A DNA stretch of 64,000 nt from Salicibibacter cibi (GTDB lineage Bacteria > Bacillota > Bacilli > Bacillales > Marinococcaceae). Every line of letters starts with the position of its first letter. Within the stretch, counting starts at the first letter, position 1. A program made the position numbers and the translations under genes. The DNA lies in the NCBI RefSeq assembly GCF_016495865.1, contig NZ_CP054706.1, positions 806,001-870,000 on the forward strand, written 5' to 3'. Shown here piece by piece: positions 16,813 to 25,296 of the stretch. The notes below the pieces were generated by a model. It had not been told where the DNA came from and did no database searches. It saw nothing but the letters and a program-made list of their open reading frames with translations.

Positions 16813-17721
16813 ATGTCTAAAACAAAGGCATACCTTTGCGCGCTGTCGGGAGCTGCCGCGTGGGGGTTGATCGGCATATTTGTGGCTCCTCTTTATGTGC
16901 GGGGATTCACGGCTTGGGATGTCGTCGCGATCCGCGCGGTCCTTTCCTTCGCTTTTCTTTTTTTATTGATGCTTCTTTTTTTTCGGCCGCAATTGCGTAC
17001 TCGTTTTCGTGATCATTTATTCTTTGCCGGAGCCGGAATTTTAAGTATGGTTTTTTTTAATTATTTTTATTTTGAAGTATTTGCGCAATCCTCGTTGTCA
17101 CTGGCGGTAACATTGCTGTATACAGGACCGTTGTTTGTAACGGTATTGTCCCGTCTTTTTTTTAAAGAGCCGTTTACTTCCCGGAAAATGTTTGCGTTGG
17201 TTTTGGCGATTGTTGGTTGCGCCTTCGTCGTCGGATTGTTGCCATTTTGGGAAGCGCAGGTGCCGTTTCACGTGTTCGTTATGGGAATATTGTCAGGCTT
17301 TTGTTTCGCGCTCTACAGTATTTTCGGCAAGGCGGTAGCCGATCGCTATTCCGCGGTTACGATTTCGACGTATACGTTTTTTTATGCCGGAATCTTTATG
17401 GTTTTGACGGGTGATGCGTGGGGGAAATTAGATGCGTTTATTTATCCTGATGTTTGGATCTCCGCACTTTTACTCACGATCGTCTCAACAGTTCTCGGCT
17501 ATTTGCTTTATACGACGGGGTTGAAACATATCGAGGCAAGCAATGCATCCATCTTAGGGACCGTTGAGCCAATTGTGGCGGTCATCACCGGTGTTCTTTT
17601 CTTGGGGGATTATCTCATGTTCTGGCAAGTTATCGGCATCGCACTGGTATTGTACTCTGCTATACTTGTAACACGAAACTCCCATAAAATAAGCAAAAGA
17701 AAGGCAGGCGTTCAACAGTGA
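16813..17721 (+). CDS. EamA/DMT-family transporter
   Basis: The 302-residue product has ten predicted membrane segments in two EamA repeats (first about 5-135, second about 150-295). The typical segments ALSGAAAWGLIGIFVAPLY and NASILGTVEPIVAVITGVLF are present. Members export amino acids or other metabolites; the substrate is not evident. GAGGGAGG precedes the ATG at 16813; an ATG six codons earlier lacks a site. Its stop overlaps the GTG of the YwbE gene, so the two are coupled. Confidence 0.87.
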   Translation: MSKTKAYLCALSGAAAWGLIGIFVAPLYVRGFTAWDVVAIRAVLSFAFLFLLMLLFFRPQLRTRFRDHLFFAGAGILSMVFFNYFYFEVFAQSSLSLAVTLLYTGPLFVTVLSRLFFKEPFTSRKMFALVLAIVGCAFVVGLLPFWEAQVPFHVFVMGILSGFCFALYSIFGKAVADRYSAVTISTYTFFYAGIFMVLTGDAWGKLDAFIYPDVWISALLLTIVSTVLGYLLYTTGLKHIEASNASILGTVEPIVAVITGVLFLGDYLMFWQVIGIALVLYSAILVTRNSHKISKRKAGVQQ

Positions 17722-17915
17722 CTGACGGGCAAAAACGAGCCAACATCCACACCGGCGCTGACGTCGAAATCGTTTTAAAAAAAGACCAAAGAACGGGAAA
17801 AAGAACGAGTGGTACAGTGAAAGAGATTTTAACAAATGCTCCGACGCATCCTCATGGCATTAAAGTGAGACTAATGGATGGCCAAGTCGGCAGGGTGAAA
17901 AAAGTGAATGCATAA
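17718..17915 (+). CDS. ywbE: YwbE-family small protein
   Basis: The 65-residue product matches the YwbE family (DUF2196): GQKRANIHTGADVEIVLKKD, then GTVKEILTNAPTHPHGIKVR and a final G-x-V-G-R-V-K. The role is unknown; it is a small basic SH3-like beta protein in the cytosol. The GTG at 17718 overlaps the stop of the EamA transporter by four bases. Confidence 0.85.
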   Translation: MTDGQKRANIHTGADVEIVLKKDQRTGKRTSGTVKEILTNAPTHPHGIKVRLMDGQVGRVKKVNA

Positions 17916-17930
17916 ATAAAAAACATTCCT

Positions 17931-18131
17931 GGCTCTTCACCAAAATCTATGGTTGATATAAATGGATAATTATGGTGATCACACTAGCCTAGCGGAGGAA
18001 AAACACGGAGACTCCTGTGAAAGTGCAGGGCGAAGACCCCGCAGAAAAAAGCGAACTTCTTTTTTCCACTTTAAGAACGTTTAACTTTGTTAAGGGACTT
18101 ATTTGTCAACCGTATGTTTTAGTGTTGACCC
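17931..18131. mobile_element. MITE with ISL3-like ends and 8-bp target duplication
   Basis: The element is 201 bp. The left end GGCTCTTCACCAAAATCTAT and the reverse complement of the right end GGGTCAACACTAAAACATAC are imperfect terminal repeats of about 28 bp that both continue GGTTGA. ACATTCCT is present directly outside both ends (17923-17930 and 18132-18139), a perfect 8-bp target duplication, the length known for ISL3 elements. The interior carries GGAGACTCCTGTG and GACCCCGCAG, which can pair. It encodes no protein and abuts the stop of the MFS gene. Confidence 0.88.
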
Positions 18132-18139
18132 ACATTCCT

Positions 18140-19498
18140 CTATTCTTTTTTAAGCATGAAAGAGAGCAACAAGCCTACAAACGCAAACAAAAAAGCGACA
18201 AAAAAAGCATGTGACACACCGTTCAAAAAGTGGAGTGCGTCTGCGGCGTCATCTACCGTAGCTTGTCGGCTGATGAATGAGATAATGAAGGTAAGACCTA
18301 ACGATCCTCCGAATTGACGGGCCGTATTGATAATCGCCGTGCCGTGGGCGACTAAAGCATCCGGCAATGCGTTGATGCCCGTAGTCATAATCGGCATGTT
18401 AATGAGCGCAACGCCACCCATGGCGAACATGAATAAGACCGATACAAACGCAAGAGATGTATGAACATCAAGCAGGAAAAAATAACTGAGCGTAGACGTC
18501 GCGATCAGAATAAAACCGATCAGGGCCATGCGTTTTCCGCCGTATTTATCGAACAGCTTCCCTGCCAGGAGCGACATAACTGCGAGGGTCATTGCTCCCG
18601 GAAATACCACGATTCCTGCGTACAATGCAGAGTGCTCCTGAACGTTCTGCACATACATTGGCAAGATGGTTTCAATTGAAATTAACAAACTAAAAGAAAG
18701 AATGGAAACCATTGCAACCAAGGCGAATATAGGCGTTTTGAGCACACGCAATTCCAGAGTTGGCTGTTCCAAACGGAACTGCCGGATGACGAACAAGATC
18801 AGTGTAATGCTCCCGATGCCGATCATAGCGACTCCTTCTGTATTGAACCCATAAAGAATGCCGCCAAAACCGACGGTTGACAATAGGATAGAAAGAACAT
18901 CAATCTTTGAATCTCTTCTTTCGGTGACGTTACGCATGAATAGAAACATAAGAATCATAATAGCCACAGCAATCAAAAGCGTTAACAAAAAAATCGCACG
19001 CCACTCGAAAGCGTTGACGATAACGCCGGATATAGGCGGGCCGATCGCAGGCGCAACATTAATGACAAGCCCTGCCATCCCCATCGCAAATCCTCGTTTT
19101 TCCCTTGGATAAATCAATAAAAGCAAGGTTTGCATGAGCGGCATCAACATGCCGGACCCGGCTCCTTGAAATATGCGCCCTACCATTAGCATTTCAAACG
19201 ATGGCGCAAGCAACCCAAACAATGTGCCTATGGAAAACAAAAACATCGCACTCATCATTAATGTTCTTGTTTTAAACGTATCGATTAAAAATGCCGTCAT
19301 TGGAATCAGGATAGCGATCATTAACATATAAATCGTCGTCAAGCCCTGAACTTCACTTGCGTTCACGTCGAATTCAACCATGATTCTAGGGAATGCTGTA
19401 ATAAGCAAAAACTGCATGAGAACGGATAGGAAAGAACCGGAAAGGGTGATCGCGACGATCAAACGTCGCTGTATTTTTGTTCGCTTGTTTGAATGCAT
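18140..19498 (-). CDS. MFS multidrug exporter, DHA2 type
   Basis: The 452-residue product has 12-14 membrane segments. The family motifs LLITAFPRIMVEFDVNASEV, then LMVGRIFQGAGSGMLMPLMQ, and the motif-C-like INVAPAIGPPISGVIV are present, as in EmrB/LmrB-type drug:H+ antiporters. The start has AAGGAAGT upstream. It is monocistronic, and a MITE has inserted immediately after its stop, replacing the native downstream sequence. Exported compounds are unknown. Confidence 0.88.
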   Translation of the reverse strand: MHSNKRTKIQRRLIVAITLSGSFLSVLMQFLLITAFPRIMVEFDVNASEVQGLTTIYMLMIAILIPMTAFLIDTFKTRTLMMSAMFLFSIGTLFGLLAPSFEMLMVGRIFQGAGSGMLMPLMQTLLLLIYPREKRGFAMGMAGLVINVAPAIGPPISGVIVNAFEWRAIFLLTLLIAVAIMILMFLFMRNVTERRDSKIDVLSILLSTVGFGGILYGFNTEGVAMIGIGSITLILFVIRQFRLEQPTLELRVLKTPIFALVAMVSILSFSLLISIETILPMYVQNVQEHSALYAGIVVFPGAMTLAVMSLLAGKLFDKYGGKRMALIGFILIATSTLSYFFLLDVHTSLAFVSVLFMFAMGGVALINMPIMTTGINALPDALVAHGTAIINTARQFGGSLGLTFIISFISRQATVDDAADALHFLNGVSHAFFVAFLFAFVGLLLSFMLKKE

Positions 19499-19618
19499 GG
19501 GAAGGACTTCCTTTATCAGACTGGTGTAAACTCTTAAAAGTATAACAATGAATGGCGATTATATAGAACTTATACGGCTTCAGAAACGATCCCCAATAGG
19601 AAAGGGAGTAGGCTAGAA

Positions 19619-20841
19619 ATGATGATCAATTTGAAGCGACTCATGGAAACGATAAATACGAGTGCTGCGATCGGTGCGACAGAAAACGGCGGTTTATATC
19701 GGCTAACCCTGTCAAAGGAAGACACGGAAATGCGCGCTACGTTCGTTCAATGGCTGGAGACGGCAGACCTTCAGGTAACGGTCGATGATTTCGGCAACAT
19801 CTACGGCAGGCGTGAAGGCACAAAACCTGATCTCTCCCCGTAGTAATCGGATCACACTTGGACACCCAACCGTATGGAGGAAAATACGACGGGGTCATCG
19901 GTGTGCTCACGGCATTGGAAGTAATTCGCACGCTGAATGATAAGGACATAAAAACAGAACGTCCGATCGTAATTGTTAATTTTACGAATGAAGAAGGGGC
20001 ACGTTTCATGCCTCCGTTGCTCGGTTCCGGCGCTGCGCTAGGGGATGTCTCGAAAACAAGTGTCTATGAAACGGTAGATGCCGAGGGAATAAACTTTGAA
20101 ACGGCATTGCACGAATCCGGTTACCAAGGGAAAGAGGCTCATCGTATAAAGGATGCACATGCATTCATAGAGTTACATATTGAACAGGGACCGGTGCTTG
20201 AACAACGCCAAAAGAGCATTGGCATCGTCCAAGGGATTCAAGGTTTGGCTTGGTTGACTGTGCATGTTAAAGGGGAAGCGGATCACGCGGGAACAACCCC
20301 CATGTCCGGCCGTAAAGATGCGCTCGTCGCAGCATCTTCCATGGTTACCGCCCTATCCAAGTATGCGTCATCAGTCGAGGAATTGGTGATTACCGTCGGT
20401 ACGTTGCAAGTCGCGCCAAGTGCACCGAACGTCATTCCAAGTGATGTTACCTTTACCATTGATATGCGCCATCCCGACGACCATATGCGAAAAGGAGTCC
20501 CGATGGCCATTCGCAAAATTATATCCGATACGTCGAAAATGTATGATGTTGATTTTACGCTAGAGACGAATGCGCAAACGGAAACGGTTCATTTTCCCGA
20601 AAGGATCCGAAACATCCTTTTAGAGGAAACGTCATCGCTTGAATACGAAGCGGAACAATTGTACAGCGGTGCTTCCCACGATGCGAAAAATATGAGCCGG
20701 ATTGCGGAAACGGGCATGATTTTCGTGCCGAGCGCCAACGGGAAAAGCCATCATGAAGAGGAATATACGAGTGATGCCGACATTGAAAAAGGGGCGAATG
20801 TGTTGCTCCGGGCAGCTAAGCGGTTGGCGGACGAAAAATAA
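19619..20841 (+). pseudogene. Zn-dependent N-carbamoyl/allantoate amidohydrolase, single frameshift
   Basis: Two frames together make an M20-type amidohydrolase of about 407 residues. The first (19619-19843) ends at TAG after KPDLSP; the second continues as GSHLDTQPYGGKYDGVIGVL with the first metal His/Asp. One base is missing in the CCCC run near 19837-19840. Downstream motifs are intact: FTNEEGARF, ELHIEQGP, DHAGTTPM and SGASHDA. Without the shift it would hydrolyse N-carbamoyl-amino acids or allantoate. A true mutation or a sequencing slip are both possible. Confidence 0.85.
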
Positions 20842-20865
20842 CGGGAAGAAGAGGTGCCTCACCAT

Positions 20866-21399
20866 ATGGCTTATACGATTCGCGAGATGAAGGAAGGGGA
20901 TGCATACGGCATTGCTTATGTGCATGTGCATAGCTGGCACACGACTTATAAAGGGATCGTCCCCCAAAGTTTCTTGGGCCGCTTACAGGTGTCGGAGCGT
21001 GAAAAACATTGGGAAAACCTTCTTACTGAATATCCCCGGAAGTCTAACTATGGACTCGTAGCTGTCAATGACCAATCAGAGATTGTCGGTTTTGCCATCT
21101 GCGATCAGGCTGATGACAAAGAACCGGCGGAAGGGGAATTAAATGCAATATACATTCTGAAAAACAACCAACAACATGGCATCGGCCGCGCGCTCTTGCG
21201 ACATGTGCTCGTGAACTTTCACGAGAGAGGGTGGAAGACATTTAAGGTTGTTGCCCTCGCCGATAACCCTTCCTTTCCATTTTATGAAAAACTGAATCCT
21301 CATTATTTGCGATTGGATACATGGACGGTGGATGGCGTGGACCTCAAGGAATGGGTGATGACGTTTCATGTAGCCGAAGTTGAACTATTGCTCCAGTGA
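20866..21399 (+). CDS. GNAT-family N-acetyltransferase
   Basis: The 177-residue product has a GNAT fold: IREMKEGDAYGIAYVHVHSW at the start, ELNAIYILKNNQQHGIGRAL as the acetyl-CoA binding motif A (about 96-115), and NPSFPFYEKL. The ATG at 20866 has GAAGAGG upstream and begins 24 bases after the amidohydrolase, so they share an operon. The substrate is not predictable. Confidence 0.85.
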   Translation: MAYTIREMKEGDAYGIAYVHVHSWHTTYKGIVPQSFLGRLQVSEREKHWENLLTEYPRKSNYGLVAVNDQSEIVGFAICDQADDKEPAEGELNAIYILKNNQQHGIGRALLRHVLVNFHERGWKTFKVVALADNPSFPFYEKLNPHYLRLDTWTVDGVDLKEWVMTFHVAEVELLLQ

Positions 21400-21641
21400 G
21401 CGGATTTTCACATAATTTTTCACAATAAGGATAGATTTTCGGATGACTTCATAAGAGTCTCTTTTTCTAGTCGTTGCAAACAAAATACGGGGATATGACC
21501 TAGTATTTCCTCTGTTACAATTCCATTGCAGTTGGTTTAAATTAGCGATTTCCACTTGCTTACTTTTTCATAGCTTGTTAGGATGCTTCTGGGTGGTTGA
21601 AAGGCTTTCGCCCATTAATTACCAAGAGGAGGCGTTGATTG

Positions 21642-22997
21642 GTGCTGAAGTTACAAGCGACAAACAGGCTAAGAAATTATAGTCTGTCTGCTGTAGCCGC
21701 AGGGTTTGTTTTCTTTGCCGGACCGATAGCCGCTGATGCGAGTGATTTCGGGGACAAATTACTTACCGATGGCATAGAGAATAGTCACGTCGAAAAGTTG
21801 CAGGACCTACTCGTTGAAGAAGGATACTTGCAACAAAATGATGCCAGTGGTGTCTATGACAACTCAACAACCGATGCTGTTACCAATTATCAAGAAGACC
21901 AGCAATTACTTGCAGATGGCTTGGCGGGCGTGCAAACGCTCGGTGCACTAAAAGTACTCGGAAAAGGTGACGAAAATGAACTCGTTACCGATTTGCAAGG
22001 AACGCTACAGGATTCCGGTCATTATAACGGTTCAGTAGATGGATATTTTGATGGCGAAACGCACGATTCCGTTAAATCATTCCAGTCCGATGCTGATATT
22101 GCAGTCGATGGATTGGCCGGCCCTGAAACGTTTGGAGCGTTATACTACGGAAACTCCGAAGCAGTAGAAGAGGATGCTTCAGAGGATGAGGCCACTGAAG
22201 ACAAAGCAACGGAAGAAGAACCTGTAGAAGATGAAGCTACAGAGGACAAAGCAACGGAAGAAGAAGCTGTAGAGGAAGAAGCTACAGAGGATGAAGCAAC
22301 GGAAGAAGAACCTGTAGAGGAAGAAGCTACAGAGGATGAAGCAACAGAAGAAGAACCTGTAGAGGAAGAAGCTACAGAGGATGAAGCAACGGAAGAAGAC
22401 GCAGTAGAAGATGAAGCAGCAGAAGAAGAAGGAACAGAAGAAGAACCTGTAGAGGAAGAAGCTACAGAGGATGAAGAAGCAACAGAAGAAGACGCAGTAG
22501 AAGATGAAGCTACCGAAGAAGAAGGAACAGAAGAAGAACCTGTAGAAGAAGAAGCTGCCGAAGAAGAAGGAACAGAAGAAGACGCAGTAGAAGATGAAGG
22601 AACCGAAGAAGAAGCAACGGAAGAAGAACCTGTAGAGGAAGAAGCTACAGAAGAAGAAGATGAAGACGTAGGAACCGAAAGTAATGGGACTTCTTCCGAT
22701 GTGGAAGGCGAAACGTACACAATGGACGCTACCGCTTACACTGCAAATTGTGATGGCTGTAGCGGCGTTACAGCAACAGGTATTGATCTCAACAACGATC
22801 GTGACGCAAACGTTGTAGCGGTTGACCCTAATGTCATCCCACTTGGCTCCACTGTCCATGTTGAAGGATATGGCGAAGCCGTTGCAGGTGACACAGGCGG
22901 AGCCATCACTGGCGAAAGTATCGATCTTCATGTTCCAACACAAGAAGAAGCCGAACAGTTTGGCCGTCAAAGTGTTGAAGTTACCGTGCTAGATTAA
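21642..22997 (+). CDS. Secreted 3D-domain protein with two peptidoglycan-binding domains (YocH-like)
   Basis: The product has about 451 residues. The start is GTG 21642 or TTG 21639, both after AGGAGG. A signal peptide ends near ADA (about 34). Two PG-binding-1 repeats follow (about 37-108 and 110-178, each with DGLAG). An acidic repeat of about 170 residues (about 180-350) is built from E/D-A-T-E-x-E-x-V-E units. A C-terminal 3D (double-psi barrel) domain ends the protein, with the Asp-rich motif DATAYTANCDGC, VVAVDPNVIPLGS and AGDTGGAI. Related proteins are cell-wall lytic or wall-associated enzymes. The acidic spacer probably extends the domain through the wall at high salt. Confidence 0.87.
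   Translation: MLKLQATNRLRNYSLSAVAAGFVFFAGPIAADASDFGDKLLTDGIENSHVEKLQDLLVEEGYLQQNDASGVYDNSTTDAVTNYQEDQQLLADGLAGVQTLGALKVLGKGDENELVTDLQGTLQDSGHYNGSVDGYFDGETHDSVKSFQSDADIAVDGLAGPETFGALYYGNSEAVEEDASEDEATEDKATEEEPVEDEATEDKATEEEAVEEEATEDEATEEEPVEEEATEDEATEEEPVEEEATEDEATEEDAVEDEAAEEEGTEEEPVEEEATEDEEATEEDAVEDEATEEEGTEEEPVEEEAAEEEGTEEDAVEDEGTEEEATEEEPVEEEATEEEDEDVGTESNGTSSDVEGETYTMDATAYTANCDGCSGVTATGIDLNNDRDANVVAVDPNVIPLGSTVHVEGYGEAVAGDTGGAITGESIDLHVPTQEEAEQFGRQSVEVTVLD
22161..22670 (+). repeat. In-frame acidic coding repeat
   Basis: Codons repeat units such as GAAGAACCTGTAGAGGAAG with 6- to 39-base periodicity, encoding E-E-x-V-E-[ED]-E-A-T-E-[ED]. The near-identical copies suggest recent expansion by slippage or recombination, all in multiples of three. 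Confidence 0.85.
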
Positions 22998-23008
22998 GAA
23001 TATATATG

Positions 23009-23041
23009 ATCCCTTGCTACTCTGATAGCAGGGGATTTTTC
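23009..23041 (+). terminator. Intrinsic terminator of 3D-domain gene
   Basis: ATCCCTTGCTA and TAGCAGGGGAT form the stem, followed by TTTTCT. Confidence 0.85.
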
Positions 23042-23046
23042 TATGG

Positions 23047-23080
23047 TAGGTAAGAAAGTATAAATCAACTTTCTTACCTA
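23047..23080. repeat. H1 hairpin repeat, copy 1
   Basis: TAGGTAAGAAAGT and ACTTTCTTACCTA flank ATAAATCA. The same hairpin with compensated changes recurs at 35902 and 39755. Here it directly precedes a truncated GGGACTGCTGAA MITE. Confidence 0.75.
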
Positions 23081-23084
23081 CATA

Positions 23085-23149
23085 GGGACTGCTGAATAAC
23101 GGAAAAAGACTGGAACATAAGCATTTTCCGTTGGTGTTGTCAAAGTTAG
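23085..23149 (+). mobile_element. Truncated GGGACTGCTGAA MITE, left end only
   Basis: Starts GGGACTGCTGAATAACGG and follows the other copies through TTTTCCGTTGGTGTTGTC, then loses homology. No right terminal repeat is present. Confidence 0.75.
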
Positions 23150-23251
23150 CGGAAACTCCAACCTAATCCCTAAAATGGGAATGAATGCCCCGTTGCGAAA
23201 CCCATGGAAAGAAGAAAATGATGATGAACTTATCGTGTTTTGTTGCACTCG

Positions 23252-23511
23252 CGGACTCATGTGGCTCCGAGGCATCGATAAGAGTCCACTAAACCTAAAT
23301 CTACGGACTCGTGTGGCTCCGAAGCATCGATAAGAGTCCACTAAACCTAAATCTGCGGACTCGTGTGGCTCCGAAGCATCGATAAGAGTCCACTAAACCT
23401 AAATCTGAGGACTCAAATGACTCCCAATCAGCGAATAGAGTCCGCTAAACTCAATCCTGAGGACTCATATATCTTCCGTGCAACACAAAGAGTCTTCAAA
23501 GCTCAATCTCG
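23252..23511 (+). repeat. Five tandem 52-bp units, each with a GGACTC/GAGTCC hairpin
   Basis: Units begin at 23252, 23304, 23356, 23408 and 23460, each exactly 52 bp. Each contains GGACTC, about 21 bases, then GAGTCC (or GAGTCT) and a spacer ending CTAAACCTAAATCT. Units 1-3 are nearly identical, while 4 and 5 are progressively degenerate. The period is not a multiple of three and no reading frame spans the array, so it is noncoding. Confidence 0.9.
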
Positions 23512-23675
23512 AGAGCTAATCTGATATGAGGCACATGCCGAAGGGCTTTTTACGCTTTGGGGTCGGATGTCTCCACATCGGTCATTCGTCAGCACTGCCC
23601 CTTTTTGTCTGCCATTTGCCCTTCTTGGCCGAAGATGTTACGTTAAAGGCAAAGCAAAACGGAGGGCACTTAATC

Positions 23676-23858
23676 ATGACAGTGAAAGAATTGGAAGATG
23701 AATTAAAGCTATTAAAATCGGATTATGTTCGTATTCAAGGTGACGTGGAAAAAATGGAATCCATTGGCGGGAATGTACGCCCAGTGGTGCGTCAGCTCCG
23801 TCAATTGGAGGAAGAGATCAGTCGTGTTCGTCAACAGTTAAAAGAATCGAAACAATAA
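23676..23858 (+). CDS. SE1832-family small coiled-coil protein
   Basis: The 60-residue product, MTVKELEDELKLLKSDYVRI then QGDVEKMESIGG, is a short conserved helical protein found in Bacillales (SE1832 family) of unknown function. The ATG at 23676 has CGGAGGG upstream; the longer frame upstream is not conserved-looking. No signal peptide. It lies directly after the 52-bp array. Confidence 0.75.
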   Translation: MTVKELEDELKLLKSDYVRIQGDVEKMESIGGNVRPVVRQLRQLEEEISRVRQQLKESKQ

Positions 23859-23884
23859 CCTAAGTAATTTTGTTCATGCTCATG

Positions 23885-23918
23885 GGTTCCCTTTTGATGA
23901 AGGGAGCTCGTATTTTTT
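23885..23918 (+). terminator. Intrinsic terminator after SE1832-family gene
   Basis: TCCCTT and AAGGGA form the core stem around TTGATG, followed by GCTCGTATTTTTT. Confidence 0.65.
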
Positions 23919-23937
23919 GCGCGGAAGACTGGAGAGA

Positions 23938-25212
23938 ATGCTGATGCTGCAAAAGCTATTTCAACTACGGGAACATGATACAACGATCAAACAAGAATTG
24001 GTCGCCGGCATAACGATCTTTTTTGCAGCGGCGCACATCATTATCGTCAATCCAACGATTTTAGCTGACAGCGGCATTCCTTTTCAATATGCCATGATCG
24101 CGACGGTCCTTGTCACTGTCATTGGCAGTTTGCTAATGGGATTATATGCGAATGTGCCTCTAGCGCTCGCGCCGGGGATGGGGATTAACGCTTTTTTTGT
24201 GTATACGCTCGTCCAAGGATATGACTTAAGCTGGCAAATGGGGCTTGCCGTTGTCATTGTGTCAGGTGTGCTCCTCATGGTTGCCACGTTTACGCCGCTC
24301 GCAGCCAGGCTGTCCGATGCTGTGCCGGCATCGTTAAAATACAGCATCAGCGCGGGGATTGGCTTGTTGCTTGTAATGATTGGTTTACAAATGGGCGAAG
24401 TAATTGTAGCGGACGCTGAAACGTTAATCAGCCTCGCTCCGATTGATTCTCCATCACTCGCATTTACGATTTTTGGCTTATTGCTTATCTTAATTCTTTA
24501 TGTAAAAAAAGTAAGAGGCGCGTTTGTGATCGGTCTTTTGTTAACAACAGCGGTCATTTATATAACCGGATTCGGCGGAGAACCGGAGAGTGAGCCACCG
24601 GATTTGGGCGGATACCTTGGGATTTTTAGCGCAGCTGATTTTGGCGGGCTATTGCACGCCCCATTTTGGATGGCTGTTTTTTCATTAACGCTGCTGGTTC
24701 TTTTTGACACGTTAGGGCTTGTGCACGGACTCGTCCCATACAATAAAGACGTCAGTAAGGTGTATAAAACAAGCGCGATCAACGCTGGGGTCAGCGGTTT
24801 GTTTGGCACTTCGCCAACGGTGCTAGTCGTCGAGAGCGCGGCCGGAGTCGCCGAAGGGGGAAAAACAGGATTGACCGCTGTGACCGCCGGTTTTCTTTTC
24901 TTGACAAGCTTCGCGGTAATGCCGTTTATTTCTGCTATTCCGGAGGCGGCGATCGCGCCGATTTTAATGATCGTCGGTATGTCGATGGCGGAAAAATTGC
25001 GCGATATCCCGGGGGATTTTACAGAATGGTTTCCCGCTGGGTTAACGGCGATTCTCATTCCGCTCACCTACTCGATTATCGATGGATTGGCCGCCGGTTT
25101 TATTCTCTATCCGCTTTTAAAATGGGCGACGGGCCGTCGAAGTGAAGTGCACCCTTATCAATATGTGATCGCGTTGTTGTTTATTTGTAATTATGTTCTA
25201 TTGGTTATATAG
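23938..25212 (+). CDS. NCS2/AzgA-type purine permease
   Basis: The product has 424 residues from the ATG at 23938 (GGAGAG upstream; a longer frame starts within the preceding terminator). About twelve membrane segments. AzgA-branch motifs are clear: NPTILADSGIPFQYAMIATV, ALAPGMGINAFFVYTLV, SLTLLVLFDTLGLVHGL and GTSPTVLVVESAAGVAEGGK. These carriers import adenine, guanine or hypoxanthine with protons (PbuG/PbuO in B. subtilis). No purine riboswitch is seen upstream. Confidence 0.9.
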   Translation: MLMLQKLFQLREHDTTIKQELVAGITIFFAAAHIIIVNPTILADSGIPFQYAMIATVLVTVIGSLLMGLYANVPLALAPGMGINAFFVYTLVQGYDLSWQMGLAVVIVSGVLLMVATFTPLAARLSDAVPASLKYSISAGIGLLLVMIGLQMGEVIVADAETLISLAPIDSPSLAFTIFGLLLILILYVKKVRGAFVIGLLLTTAVIYITGFGGEPESEPPDLGGYLGIFSAADFGGLLHAPFWMAVFSLTLLVLFDTLGLVHGLVPYNKDVSKVYKTSAINAGVSGLFGTSPTVLVVESAAGVAEGGKTGLTAVTAGFLFLTSFAVMPFISAIPEAAIAPILMIVGMSMAEKLRDIPGDFTEWFPAGLTAILIPLTYSIIDGLAAGFILYPLLKWATGRRSEVHPYQYVIALLFICNYVLLVI

Positions 25213-25296
25213 GAGAAAAGAAACATTCGATCACGTGAACGGATGAGAGGTTCGGGCATAGCAAACGTGCCGAGCGCATAAACCAATAGACGAACA

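Noticed and set aside
21400..21641. Possible c-di-AMP riboswitch or WalR site upstream of the 3D-domain gene
   Set aside because: I could not match the ydaO-type conserved blocks or a clean TGTWAH-N5-TGTWAH box by eye; a covariance scan would decide.
22145..22970. Long minus-strand frames rich in Ser or Phe/Cys opposite the 3D-domain gene
   Set aside because: They are mirror images of the GAA/GAT-rich repeat on the plus strand, with no ribosome sites.
23252..23511. Possible CRISPR array
   Set aside because: The whole 52-bp unit repeats, so there are no unique spacers, and no cas genes are nearby.
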